A stretch of 64,000 nt of DNA from Armatimonadota bacterium. Its GTDB lineage: Bacteria; Armatimonadota; UBA5829; DTJY01. Shown here in pieces: positions 16,883 through 26,093 of the stretch. The stretch is taken from positions 62,001 through 126,000 of the forward strand of contig JARYMF010000005.1 of NCBI GenBank assembly GCA_029907255.1. Direction: 5' to 3'. A program made the translations under genes and the position numbers. Below the pieces are notes generated by a model, which was not told the DNA's origin, ran no database searches, and was given only the letters and a program-made list of their open reading frames with translations. Every line of letters starts with the position of its first letter. The stretch's first letter is position 1.

Positions 16883-16936
16883 CGAAGGCGGGTAAGCTGA
16901 ATTCTCCATTAGTTATTAAGTATTATGGAGGATAAA

Positions 16937-17857
16937 ATGGAAAACAAATACAGTCGTCGGGAATTCTTAAGACGTGCAGGCATAGTAGGTGCATCAACCT
17001 ACGGATTTCTTTTAGCAGGTGACGAGCTCCTTGACATCTTAGAAGAAGCCAAAGCCGCCGGGCAACCAACATTGAGCATTGCATCCAAGGGGTCTCCTGA
17101 GCGCCTTGTAAAAAAAGCAATTGATGGACTTGGCGGAATTGGAAAGTTCGTAAAAAAAGGAAGCAAGGTTCTCATCAAACCCAACCTTGCATGGATTAGA
17201 ACCCCAGAAACCGCCGCAAACACAAACCCGCAGGTACTTGCTGGCATAATTAAGTTGTGTAAAGCTGCTGGAGCAAGCTCTATCATAGTATTTGATCACA
17301 CCTGCGATAATGGACCAGCAGCATTCAAAGCTAACGGCGCCGCAAAAGTCGCATCTGATTTAGGCGTCCAACTTATTTCTGGCCACAGCAGAAGCCTATA
17401 CAAGAAAATCAATATTCCGAAAGGCAAGATTTTGAAATCCGACGAATGCGCGAAATTTATACTGGAAGCTGATTGCTTTATCAATGTACCCATTGCCAAA
17501 GTTCACGGCAGCACAGGAATAACTGCGAGCCTAAAAAACATGATGGGCGCAAATTGGAACCGACAGGCATGGCACCAAAACGGCCTCAACCAATGCATCG
17601 CCGACTACTTCACCGCTGTGAAGCCCGACCTAATTATATTAGACGCCGTCCGCATACTGCTAACCCGCGGTCCAAAGGGGCCGGGGGAGACAAAAGATGT
17701 TGGCCAGGTGATTGCGTCCACCGACCCAGTTGCAATTGATGCATATGCCGCAACCCTTTTGGGCAAAGAACCATCAAGCATAGGCCATATCACAGCAGCC
17801 GCTGCCCATGGTTTAGGTCAAATCAATCTGAAGAAAGTAACAATTAAGCGAGTATGA
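16937..17857 (+). CDS. Tat-signal DUF362 domain protein (second of a pair)
   Basis: The ATG at 16937 (MENKYSRREFLRRAG) has GGAGG 7-8 bases upstream; an ATG at 16925 is possible but sits within the ribosome-binding site. The Tat motif SRREFLRRAGIVGAS is clear. The domain reads VLIKPNLAWIRTPETAANTNP, AGASSIIVFDHTCDN, DCFINVPIAKVHGSTGITASLK with the same P.AK.H core as its neighbour, LDAVRIL, and STDPVAIDAYAATLLGK. At about 306 residues it is shorter than the first copy. The two diverge enough to be old duplicates rather than a recent tandem copy. It lies 54 bases after the first gene and 90 before the polyferredoxin. Confidence 0.85.
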   Translation: MENKYSRREFLRRAGIVGASTYGFLLAGDELLDILEEAKAAGQPTLSIASKGSPERLVKKAIDGLGGIGKFVKKGSKVLIKPNLAWIRTPETAANTNPQVLAGIIKLCKAAGASSIIVFDHTCDNGPAAFKANGAAKVASDLGVQLISGHSRSLYKKINIPKGKILKSDECAKFILEADCFINVPIAKVHGSTGITASLKNMMGANWNRQAWHQNGLNQCIADYFTAVKPDLIILDAVRILLTRGPKGPGETKDVGQVIASTDPVAIDAYAATLLGKEPSSIGHITAAAAHGLGQINLKKVTIKRV

Positions 17858-17947
17858 ATATATGGTTGAAGGCTTGAGTATAACCGAGATTTCCAATTTC
17901 GCCGAGAGCCAAAAGCCAATACTACACCATTCCATATTTTTACTACG

Positions 17948-19519
17948 ATGACAAAGACCGTCCGCCGAATCTGCCAAATTATCTTTCTTGTCATTTTCCT
18001 GGTGCTGATACTTATAACCGCCTACCCTTTCGAGCATAACCTTGCGACCGACCTTTTCGTCCAACTCAGCCCGCTGGTTGCTTTAGGGGCGAGCATTGCG
18101 TCGCGAACTCTAATCTGGGAAGCCATCAGCTTTTCCCTAATTATCATCGTGCTGAGCATAATCCTAGGAAGGGTATTCTGTGGATGGATTTGCCCCTTAG
18201 GCACAACCCTTGATATATCCGATGCACTTTTCTTCCGAAACCGACGTAAAAAGACTTCAAATTCGCCTCACAAAATTAAGTACTGCATCCTAGCTGGATT
18301 ATTTGTGACTGCTCTATTTACCACACAGGCAATTTACTTGCTTGACCCAATGTGCCTATTCACACGAACTGTCATTCTTGCATTCATAGCGCCTGTGCAA
18401 ATGATGCTTAAGTGGTTAAACGAGCTCGGTAACGCTTGGGCGTCCGGCACATTTGAACCAACTATTTGGCTAGGAACAAGAATAAGCAGCTTCCTAGGAA
18501 TGCGCCCTTTCGTTTCGAACACTCAAGTTTACTTCCGAAGTAGCCTTCTAGTTTTTGCTATCTTCGCCACAATTATTGGGCTTAATAGCATCTCGCGCCG
18601 TTTCTGGTGTCGAAACCTCTGTCCACTTGGTGCGCTCCTAGGTCTATTTTCATGGTCTCCAATACTCAAACGAAAAGTCGGAACAAAGTGTAATGAGTGC
18701 TCGCGCTGCAGAACCGACTGCAAAATGAATGCAATACCAAAAAACCCCAGGCTCACAAAAGCCACCGAGTGCATTGTGTGTTTTGACTGCGTTGAGATAT
18801 GTCCACAAAACACCGTGAGCTTTGGCATTCGATTGAAGCCTGAACGTCATAAAGAAACAGCGCTTGATATCTCACGGAGACATGTGCTTCAAGGTGCGGG
18901 AATCGGGCTGGCTTTTGCCGCATTAGTCAAAGTAGACCCCGCTCGCAAGCTCGCCATCAATGGCGAAATGCCAATTAAGCTGAGCAGTGATACTCTCATC
19001 CGCCCGCCTGGTTCGGTAGCTGAGGATAAGTTCATAGCCAGGTGCGTAAGGTGTGGAATGTGCATGAAAGCTTGTCCCACGAATGGCTTACAACCAGCCT
19101 TCCACGAAGCAGGAATTGAAGGCTTCTGGACGCCAATTCTCATGCCAAGAATCGGATACTGTCAGGAAGACTGTAATATCTGCGGTAGTATCTGTCCAAC
19201 TAATGCAATCGAACCGTTCGACACAGCAGAAAAGAAGCACATTTTTATTGGTACAGCTTGCATTGATCGAAGCAAATGCATTGCCTGGTATGCTGATAAG
19301 AAATGCCTAGTCTGTGACGAACACTGCTCCTACAAAGCCATTTACTGGAAGGTAGTTGATGGAACCAACCGCCCGTTTGTTAATGAAAAGAAGTGCGTCG
19401 GGTGTGGAATTTGCGAAGCAAAATGCCCCATCCAACCCTTTGCCGCAATCCGAGTATACTCCTATGGCGATAAACGCCACATGACACGCGACGAACAGAA
19501 AACATGGTCTGAAAGTTAA
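17948..19519 (+). CDS. Fused NapH/NapG-like membrane and periplasmic polyferredoxin
   Basis: The 523 residues split in two. The first part (1-300) is NapH/NosR-like: membrane helices with CGWICPLG (C78, C82) and CRNLCPLG (C221, C225), then two 4Fe-4S sets around CNECSRCRTDC (248-258) and CIVCFDCVEICP. At 309-330 comes ISRRHVLQGAGIGLAFAALV, an internal twin-arginine-like motif plus hydrophobic helix, exactly what starts a NapG protein. The second part (365-510) is a NapG-like ferredoxin with CVRCGMCMKACP, CQEDCNICGSICP, CIAW..CLVCDEHC and CVGCGICEAKCP. So one chain appears to carry electrons from the quinol side to periplasmic clusters. It follows two Tat DUF362 genes and is a plausible donor for them. 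No good ribosome-binding site precedes the ATG at 17948. Confidence 0.87.
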   Translation: MTKTVRRICQIIFLVIFLVLILITAYPFEHNLATDLFVQLSPLVALGASIASRTLIWEAISFSLIIIVLSIILGRVFCGWICPLGTTLDISDALFFRNRRKKTSNSPHKIKYCILAGLFVTALFTTQAIYLLDPMCLFTRTVILAFIAPVQMMLKWLNELGNAWASGTFEPTIWLGTRISSFLGMRPFVSNTQVYFRSSLLVFAIFATIIGLNSISRRFWCRNLCPLGALLGLFSWSPILKRKVGTKCNECSRCRTDCKMNAIPKNPRLTKATECIVCFDCVEICPQNTVSFGIRLKPERHKETALDISRRHVLQGAGIGLAFAALVKVDPARKLAINGEMPIKLSSDTLIRPPGSVAEDKFIARCVRCGMCMKACPTNGLQPAFHEAGIEGFWTPILMPRIGYCQEDCNICGSICPTNAIEPFDTAEKKHIFIGTACIDRSKCIAWYADKKCLVCDEHCSYKAIYWKVVDGTNRPFVNEKKCVGCGICEAKCPIQPFAAIRVYSYGDKRHMTRDEQKTWSES

Positions 19520-19693
19520 GCCTCGGCGCGAAGATATTTAATCACGTTTCACTGCTCCGCATTTAATGGTACAACAAAAAAGTACATATTTTAAGCTTCT
19601 TAATGCAAAAAGCACTTGCATGAAAATCATGCTTGCTAGCTCCAATAACAATTTAAAGGCAGGAACCACATCTGCCAGGGAAGTGGATATTTA

Positions 19694-21742
19694 ATGGCTG
19701 CTAGCCTTGCCAATGGAATACTATCAAGCATACCGCAGGAGGATTTTCATTCAATACTAGTTGCCACACTTGCAAAGATTCCTTGTTTATTCTTCATTTT
19801 ATCATCCCCAGACTACCGGATTATTTTTCTAAATGACCATATGGCCTCGCTAGTCAAAAACTTAGGGCTTAAAGAACCTGCGGATGCACTAAACAAGACC
19901 CCTTGGGAAGTATCATCCGAACTAAAACAACTAAAACCGCCATTAGATCACCTCAGGGATACCGTCGAAACGCTCAAGACAGAGAATTTAAAACTCAACA
20001 TTGGCGGACGCACTATGTACTTCGATGTCATAGCCATTCCAAACATCAACCCCTGCACAAAAGAAATAAGTTCTATTTCGGTTTTCTGCCTTGATGTCAC
20101 AGAGCGAAAGAATACTGAGGATACCCTCAGAGATAGTGAACAGAAATATCGCGCCCTAATGGAAACCTCTCCTGACTCGATAACTGTAACAGACCTAAAT
20201 GGAACAATCACGATGTCCAACGCTAAAATGCGTGGGATAACAGGCTATTCTGCCGCAGAGCTTCTGGGGATGAACGTCATTGATTTGGTTGCTCCAGAGG
20301 ACAAGCCTCGGGCGAGAGAAACCGCCCGCCTAGTTTCCGAAGGACAAACTGTGCACACCGAGCACATCCTAGTTCGCAAAGATGGGTCCCATTTCCATGG
20401 GGAAATTAGCATATCCCCGTTAAGGAACGAAGAAGGAGCAATAATAGGGGCAATTATAGTTGCGAGGGACATTACCCAGCGAAAACAGATTGAAGAACTA
20501 AATGCAGTACTCAGCACAATAACTACCGCGCTTATATCGACTTTCAACTACGATGAGATAATGCGACGTGTCGTTGAAGAAACCAGCAGATTGGCGGGCG
20601 CCGACGCAGTTGGGGTATGCGTGCATGAAGATGACTCTTGGGTGGTTAAGTATCTGCATAATCTGCCTGAGAGCATTTGGGGGCTGCGAATTAGCGACAA
20701 GGAAAATCCTGCTTTTGCGTTGGTTGCCGCAAGCCGAGAACCCTTGGCGATAAGTGATGTTTCGAAAGAGACAATTATTGCATCCGCCGCAAAAGTTTTT
20801 AACGCTAAATCAATTATGCTTGTTCCTCTCATTATAAGAAATGAGGTAATAGGTATTCTTTTCATTATTCGCCGAAAGGAACCCATTGGCTTTTCAGACC
20901 AGGAAGTTAATTTTGCCCGAAAGCTTGGTGATTCAGTGTCACTTGCGCTAGCAAATGCGCGGCTCTACGAGGCGCAACGTGAAGCGGCTAGGCGAGAAGC
21001 AGAGGCACGCCTTGAGGCTCAACAGCAATTAGCACAATTGCAAAAAGCCCTATTGCCGCCAAAACCAACTATTGGTAAGGGATACAACGTAGCAGCCAAA
21101 TATATACCAGCACTAAGAGCAGAGATTGGCGGCGACTTCTACGATGTTTTCCCCACGGAATCGGGAAGAATAGGAATTCTCATAGGCGATGTATCTGGCA
21201 AAGGAATTGAGGCAGCGGCACTTGCGGCTTCGACCCGGAGCACAGCAAGAGCTTTTGCATACGAAACATCAAGTGCAGCTACAACCCTTAGCCACACAAA
21301 TTCCGTCCTTATCAACCAAGGTTATACCTCTGGTTCGTTTGTAACATTATTCCTAGGCATTCTAGACCTTGACACGGGAAAGTTAGGATACTCAATCGCA
21401 GGACAACCTCCGCCTTTGGTACGCAGGGGAACGACTGGCGAAGTAGAAACCCTCTTACTCGGCCAACCGCCGCTGTGTGTTTTAGAGAAGTTAGAGTTTG
21501 AAGAGCACTCAACCATGCTAAACCCCAATGACAAGTTCATCCTTTATACGGATGGAATCATTGAAGCCCGGCACGATTTAAGCTTCTTTGGGGCAGAAGA
21601 ACTCAAAAAAATCATTCAAAAATTCGGCGCTCGTTCTTGCCAGTATCTGTTGGACGCAATACTCAAAGCCATCAACAACTGGACTGGAGGCCAGCTTTCC
21701 GATGATATTGCACTCATAGTTATCGAGCGAACCATTGGCTAG
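19694..21742 (+). CDS. PAS-PAS-GAF-PP2C (SpoIIE/RsbU-type) sensor phosphatase
   Basis: The 682-residue cytoplasmic protein has two PAS domains (about 25-140 and 150-265; the second with LMETSPDSITVTDLNG and PAC-like HGEISISPLRNEEG), a GAF domain (about 275-425), a short coiled linker (430-460) and a SpoIIE-type PP2C domain (about 470-680). AEIGGDFYDVF and LIGDVSGKGIEAAALAA provide the metal-binding aspartates, and GQPPPLVRR, FILYTDGIIEA and LSDDIALIVIER complete the phosphatase motifs. The likely role is to dephosphorylate a STAS antagonist in response to small molecules or redox sensed by PAS/GAF. It is convergent with an RsbW-like kinase gene 90 bases away, and the STAS gene at 12567-13010 is a candidate substrate. 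Confidence 0.93.
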   Translation: MAASLANGILSSIPQEDFHSILVATLAKIPCLFFILSSPDYRIIFLNDHMASLVKNLGLKEPADALNKTPWEVSSELKQLKPPLDHLRDTVETLKTENLKLNIGGRTMYFDVIAIPNINPCTKEISSISVFCLDVTERKNTEDTLRDSEQKYRALMETSPDSITVTDLNGTITMSNAKMRGITGYSAAELLGMNVIDLVAPEDKPRARETARLVSEGQTVHTEHILVRKDGSHFHGEISISPLRNEEGAIIGAIIVARDITQRKQIEELNAVLSTITTALISTFNYDEIMRRVVEETSRLAGADAVGVCVHEDDSWVVKYLHNLPESIWGLRISDKENPAFALVAASREPLAISDVSKETIIASAAKVFNAKSIMLVPLIIRNEVIGILFIIRRKEPIGFSDQEVNFARKLGDSVSLALANARLYEAQREAARREAEARLEAQQQLAQLQKALLPPKPTIGKGYNVAAKYIPALRAEIGGDFYDVFPTESGRIGILIGDVSGKGIEAAALAASTRSTARAFAYETSSAATTLSHTNSVLINQGYTSGSFVTLFLGILDLDTGKLGYSIAGQPPPLVRRGTTGEVETLLLGQPPLCVLEKLEFEEHSTMLNPNDKFILYTDGIIEARHDLSFFGAEELKKIIQKFGARSCQYLLDAILKAINNWTGGQLSDDIALIVIERTIG

Positions 21743-21832
21743 CATCCGCAACAATGACCACAGTTGATGAACCATCTTTATCAATGTAGATAGTTTCGGT
21801 TCGGCAAAAACTGAATTATTAAAAAGAGGATT

Positions 21833-22306
21833 TTAGTAGTCAAAAGCTCGCTTTACAATGCGAAGACGTGTGTAGCCATCAAGGAATCGATATTCTATAT
21901 CATCGAGAACCTCGCGCATGATATATCTGCCAAAGCCGCCATTGCCACTCAAGCAATCATTAGGAAACTCAATCGCTGTGTCGAAGCTTTCTCCCTTGTA
22001 ATAAAACTCGACCACCAACTCTCGAGAAGACGTGGCATTTACTACCAGGAAGATATTGTCGCCGCCTCCATATTTTATTGCATTGCTGAACGCCTCGCCT
22101 ACAGCGAGTTCAAGGTCACAGGTAGCAGCATAATCATGAAGTTTATTAAGCGCTAGAAACGATACAATTCGCCGAATCCTGGAGCATTCAGAAGCATGCG
22201 GGCGAACTCGCATTTCAACATAGCAACCAATTTCGTCTGGTCTCACATTACAACACTCCAGTCGGCAATCGAGAGCGATGGAATTCCTAACTTCTCTAGA
22301 ATGCAT
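21833..22306 (-). CDS. RsbW/SpoIIAB-like anti-sigma serine kinase (HATPase_c_2)
   Basis: The 157-residue protein has the GHKL ATPase N box LELAVGEAFSNAIKYGGGD (Glu/Asn) and the G-box region NGGFGRYIMREVLDDIEY, as in RsbW-type kinases that bind a sigma factor and phosphorylate a STAS antagonist. The N-terminal 30 residues are poorly conserved and the ATG at 22306 has no clear ribosome-binding site, so the true start may be internal. It faces the PP2C phosphatase gene, and together with the STAS protein the three roles of a partner switch are present in the window. No sigma factor is encoded here. Confidence 0.87.
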   Translation of the reverse strand: MHSREVRNSIALDCRLECCNVRPDEIGCYVEMRVRPHASECSRIRRIVSFLALNKLHDYAATCDLELAVGEAFSNAIKYGGGDNIFLVVNATSSRELVVEFYYKGESFDTAIEFPNDCLSGNGGFGRYIMREVLDDIEYRFLDGYTRLRIVKRAFDY

Positions 22307-22397
22307 AGAAACGCTTGCTACATGTGCGACACTATAGCAAGATAAACAAGGTGAGTCAATAGCTTTATTAGCTTTGTATGCTATTTATGGGGTCCAC

Positions 22398-23291
22398 CTA
22401 CACTTGAACCGATTCGGTTTTGCCGCTCTGTACAGAGCGTTCTGCGGCGTCTAGCATTGCCATTACTTCCAGTGTATCCTCCATTTCGACAGGGACATCG
22501 CCGCCTTGGAAGAATTTCCCCACCAGCTCAAGCTCATCTGAGTAAGCCCTAGCCATATTTACGACAAAGGGCTCAGCTTTGTCCTTTGTTCGCAGACAAC
22601 CGCCGTAAATCCACGAACCCTCATTCAATTCAACAACGCCGCGCACACCCTCAGGATAATCCACAATTGCAACAACGCCCGCACCATCGCGCCGAGCTGT
22701 AACTGCAATCGCTCCTCGACCCATCGCACGTTCGAGCATTTCGAAAGCATGGACGCCATACCATACAATCGAGCTTCCTGCTGGAGCCTTACCGAGCGGG
22801 CCATACACAGTAACAAATTTCGGCACAGGTATTGTTTTACAAGCCTCAATTAGCTGGGGCACAAAGCGCAAAGAAGACGCCGAGAAAACTCGGACGTTTT
22901 TCTCTTTCGCCAATTCATAGATTTTCCTGCCGTTTTCGATTGTGTCAGCCAATGGCTTATCCAAGAATATTGGTTTGCCAAGGTCGGCGCATTTGGTGAA
23001 ATACTCCAAATGGTAAGCAGGATCGTTTATTTCAAGCATTATCGCATCGCAGTTGGCGACTGCTTCTTCAAAGTCAGTTGTAACTTTTACTCCCCACTGC
23101 TCCAACTGTTCCTGTCTCTTATTCAAGCCTTCCTCATCTTGGAAGGGCGTTTCGAACCTGAGACAGGTGACAGCTCTCATTCCAACAACCCTTTGCTCTG
23201 GTGCACAATCTGGTGACTGCATCCTTCTTGCAAACTCAATTGTATGGCTGGTATCTAAACCGATTAAAGCTACTTCCAACTCCTTAATCAC
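22398..23291 (-). CDS. Gfo/Idh/MocA-family oxidoreductase (divergent Rossmann start)
   Basis: Starts at GTG 23291 with GGAGGT 8 bases upstream. The 297 residues follow the family plan: Rossmann domain, DAIMLEINDPAYHLEYFTKC, and GKPIFLDKPLADTIENGRKI (the conserved EKP motif here reads DKP), then an alpha/beta substrate domain with YGVHAFEMLERAMGRG. The first strand reads VALIGLDTSHTIEFA in place of the usual GxGxxG, so NAD(P) binding may be altered. Substrate unknown; in related genomes such enzymes process sugars or inositols. It is monocistronic. Confidence 0.87.
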   Translation of the reverse strand: MIKELEVALIGLDTSHTIEFARRMQSPDCAPEQRVVGMRAVTCLRFETPFQDEEGLNKRQEQLEQWGVKVTTDFEEAVANCDAIMLEINDPAYHLEYFTKCADLGKPIFLDKPLADTIENGRKIYELAKEKNVRVFSASSLRFVPQLIEACKTIPVPKFVTVYGPLGKAPAGSSIVWYGVHAFEMLERAMGRGAIAVTARRDGAGVVAIVDYPEGVRGVVELNEGSWIYGGCLRTKDKAEPFVVNMARAYSDELELVGKFFQGGDVPVEMEDTLEVMAMLDAAERSVQSGKTESVQV

Positions 23292-23500
23292 CGTAGTACC
23301 TCCGAAAACTTATAAGTTAAAAAAGACAATAGCTAAGGACAAAGCTGGCGATTGCAGTATCATTACCAAATTCCTCATTTCCGCTACCCAAAGCATTATT
23401 CCTTCTAATGAGTAAACTTTTGCGAGCGAAATTTGCAAAAGAGTGAAAACAAGCCTTCAACCAAAAACTTAGCAACATTTGTGCTTGCATTGGAAAAATA

Positions 23501-23529
23501 AAGGCGGGGCCAGCGTCTAGCCCCGCCTT
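23501..23529 (-). terminator. Intrinsic terminator of the TonB receptor gene
   Basis: AAGGCGGGGC (23501-23510) and GCCCCGCCTT (23520-23529) form a perfect 10-bp stem with a 9-base loop. On the minus strand it is followed by a T-rich stretch (TTTATTTTT), 30 bases after the receptor stop. Confidence 0.9.
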
Positions 23530-23558
23530 TTCAGCTCATAAAAACCTGGTAATACGTC

Positions 23559-25829
23559 TTAGAACTTTCTTACATATCCCATACTTACAAACCTTGGCGA
23601 AATCCATGCTGTTGGTTCGCCGTCTTCACCCCTATCCAGTGCTCCCCCAACATTGAATAGGTTTCCGATATGCAAGTACATCTGTCCCTGGGGCAGCCAG
23701 CCACCGGTAATCTCGCGCATTATGCTTAAATTGAAAACCAGGTGGGGCGAAACGCGGCGAGAATTCACTGGCTCGTCGGCAAGGTTATAGGGAAGTCCAC
23801 TCCCGTACTCTCCCATCAGACTGTAGCTCCAACCCTTATTCATGTAGTTTAGCACGAGCACGGCAGTGTGTCTCTGGTCCCAATCCACATACTGCATTAC
23901 ACCAGGCGTGACGGTTTCTCTATCATTGCTAGCCTGGGCTTTAGACACAGACCAGGTGTATGCCAACCAGCCCGACCAATTATTGCTCGGGCGCTTCTTG
24001 AACATAATCTCGACTCCCTTGCTAGTTCCCTCGCCGAGATTATCATACACAAATGGAGGTGCAGTTGGGTCCTCAGGGTTGATAGACCGCACTTGAAGAA
24101 GGTCAACGAACTTCCTGTAGAATGGCGTTATCTGAAGCAAGCAATCCTTTGCAACTTCACGTTCCCAACCAATGTCGAACTGTGAACTGCGCTCCGGTCT
24201 CAGGTCAGCGTTTCCAAGTCCGTACCACTCATTCCAAACAGGGTTCGTATAGTTGCGCTCGATAGCCTGGGTGTAAACAAACTGAATCATCTTACCCCAC
24301 GAGCATCGTAGTCGCGTTTTTGGGTCAACGACGTAGGCAAGTCCCAACCTCGGGCTGAGCTGTGATTCAGAAGTATCAGGGTTGACGACCTTGTCATACT
24401 TCATGCGGTCATACCTCAAGCCGACTTCGGCAGACCACCGGTCGTTAAGGGTCATTTGGTCTTGAAGATAAAGGCCTGTCTGCACTGTATCGGTATTGGC
24501 GGTATACTCATAATCGCCATAAGCCGGCACAGTCGCCCAGTAGTTATTGTCGCTCACCATGCGAATCGCACCTGCCTTAAGCAGATGCTTTGGTGAGAGC
24601 TGATTAGTGTAATCAAACTGGAGGCCAAACGTCTCCGACTTGGCATCCCACCAATATCCAATGTCGTCAGATATTGCATCAACCTGCCACTTATTGGTCA
24701 ACAGATAGGACCTGAGCGTAAAAAATGATTTAGAGTTAATAGTATGGTTAAGGGTAAGCGCTGTAAGCGAATAAGACTGGTGTTGGTGGTCACGCTCAGG
24801 CGGAATCTCAACAAGTCCGCTTGTGCCATATGTATAAGTATGAACAGAAGGAAACTGATATTTAGCCGAACCGTTTGCCACTAACAGTGTAAGCTTATTC
24901 CTATTGTTCATTGGGTAGGTAAACTTGCCAATCATATCGGCACAGTCGGCTTCGTTGTATTGCAGTCGTTCAAACTCCGAATGCCAAAGATATGCACCGA
25001 CATAGTAGTCAAGTCCATTTGGAGTTGCTCCACCAATCTCGGGATAAACACCCTTGAAAGCATTCGACCCACCGATTACCTCGAGGGACACGCCAGGGAA
25101 GTTTCGACCGCTTTTTACCACCTGGTTGAATACGCCGGAGATTGCGTTCCCATACTCAGGTCTATATCCACCTGTGTAGATTTCCATCTTATCCATGCCA
25201 ACAGTTGCAGCGTTTGTACCAAAGGAGTTTGTAAGCGGTTCGGTAATTGGAATGCCATCGAGCATCCAATTCACCTGGTTCACGCGCCCTCCTCGAATGT
25301 GGGGATAACCCTCAGCATCAGATACTACTCCTGGCTGTGTTGCCACTAGCCCTGGGGCTTGATAAAGGAATTGGGGCTGGCTTCTGACCATCTTTTCCTG
25401 GTGTTGGTCAACCACATACATTGTGGGAACCATATCTTTTTGAATCATCGGCCTTGACTCGGTAACGACAACTTCTTCCTCCTCAGCCACGGCCTGCTCC
25501 ATCGAGAAATTGACGGTAGCAGTAACATCCATAAGCACCGACACCTTTTCTGCCCGCGCGTCGGAGTAGCCTACCAGGCTAGCCGTTACCTTATAATCCC
25601 CAGGAGGCACGTTAGTTATGACATAGTAACCATTGGAATCTGTTACCGTCGTTAAATCCGTGCCTTCAACAATAATGTTGACTCCAGCCAGCTTCTCGCC
25701 GGTTGCCGAATCAGCCACGACACCGGAAATTATACCCGTTGTGCCCCCATAGACAGGCAAACTGACTACGACAACCATCTGGAGCGCAAACGCCAGAGCC
25801 AATGCGGCGCATATCATTCGTCTGCGCAA
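23559..25829 (-). CDS. TonB-dependent outer-membrane receptor with carboxypeptidase-like N-terminal domain
   Basis: The 756-residue protein starts at TTG 25829 with GGAGGG 9 bases upstream (an ATG four codons in is the alternative). After a signal peptide ending near 28 there is a CarboxypepD_reg-like domain (about 32-115; GIISGVVADSATGEKLAGVN, DSNGYYVITNVPPGDYKV). The plug domain follows (about 130-250; VSDAEGYPHIRGGRVNQVNW, GGYRPEYGNAISGV), then a beta-barrel with alternating aromatic strands ending in SMGYVRKF, a typical barrel terminus. It lacks the neighbouring SusD or ABC genes that would reveal its substrate. The EEEEVVVTESRP stretch before the plug resembles a TonB box region. No TonB/ExbBD genes are in the window. 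Confidence 0.93.
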   Translation of the reverse strand: MRRRMICAALALAFALQMVVVVSLPVYGGTTGIISGVVADSATGEKLAGVNIIVEGTDLTTVTDSNGYYVITNVPPGDYKVTASLVGYSDARAEKVSVLMDVTATVNFSMEQAVAEEEEVVVTESRPMIQKDMVPTMYVVDQHQEKMVRSQPQFLYQAPGLVATQPGVVSDAEGYPHIRGGRVNQVNWMLDGIPITEPLTNSFGTNAATVGMDKMEIYTGGYRPEYGNAISGVFNQVVKSGRNFPGVSLEVIGGSNAFKGVYPEIGGATPNGLDYYVGAYLWHSEFERLQYNEADCADMIGKFTYPMNNRNKLTLLVANGSAKYQFPSVHTYTYGTSGLVEIPPERDHQHQSYSLTALTLNHTINSKSFFTLRSYLLTNKWQVDAISDDIGYWWDAKSETFGLQFDYTNQLSPKHLLKAGAIRMVSDNNYWATVPAYGDYEYTANTDTVQTGLYLQDQMTLNDRWSAEVGLRYDRMKYDKVVNPDTSESQLSPRLGLAYVVDPKTRLRCSWGKMIQFVYTQAIERNYTNPVWNEWYGLGNADLRPERSSQFDIGWEREVAKDCLLQITPFYRKFVDLLQVRSINPEDPTAPPFVYDNLGEGTSKGVEIMFKKRPSNNWSGWLAYTWSVSKAQASNDRETVTPGVMQYVDWDQRHTAVLVLNYMNKGWSYSLMGEYGSGLPYNLADEPVNSRRVSPHLVFNLSIMREITGGWLPQGQMYLHIGNLFNVGGALDRGEDGEPTAWISPRFVSMGYVRKF

Positions 25830-26093
25830 TTCAAATCCCTCCTACACTTAATTTGCAAATATACAACCAAGGCAAAATGGTTTCCATCTGTAAAAAGCCT
25901 ACTTCTTCAATTCGATTTTCGGCAGTTTACCTATCCATCTTTAGGTAAATTTCACAGGCCAAAACAAATGAAAAACTGTTTAAAATCAAGGATTGACAAT
26001 ATGCTGGATAAGTGTTTGAATTGTTCTATAACCGCTTATGCTAATAAAAGAAAGGCTAAGAAGAAGAGCCAGTAAATAAAAGGGAGAACATTA

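Noticed and set aside
25993-26032. Possible promoter TTGACA ... TATAAC before the spermidine-synthase-like gene
   Set aside because: The spacing between the two elements is about 28 bases, too long for a sigma-70 promoter.
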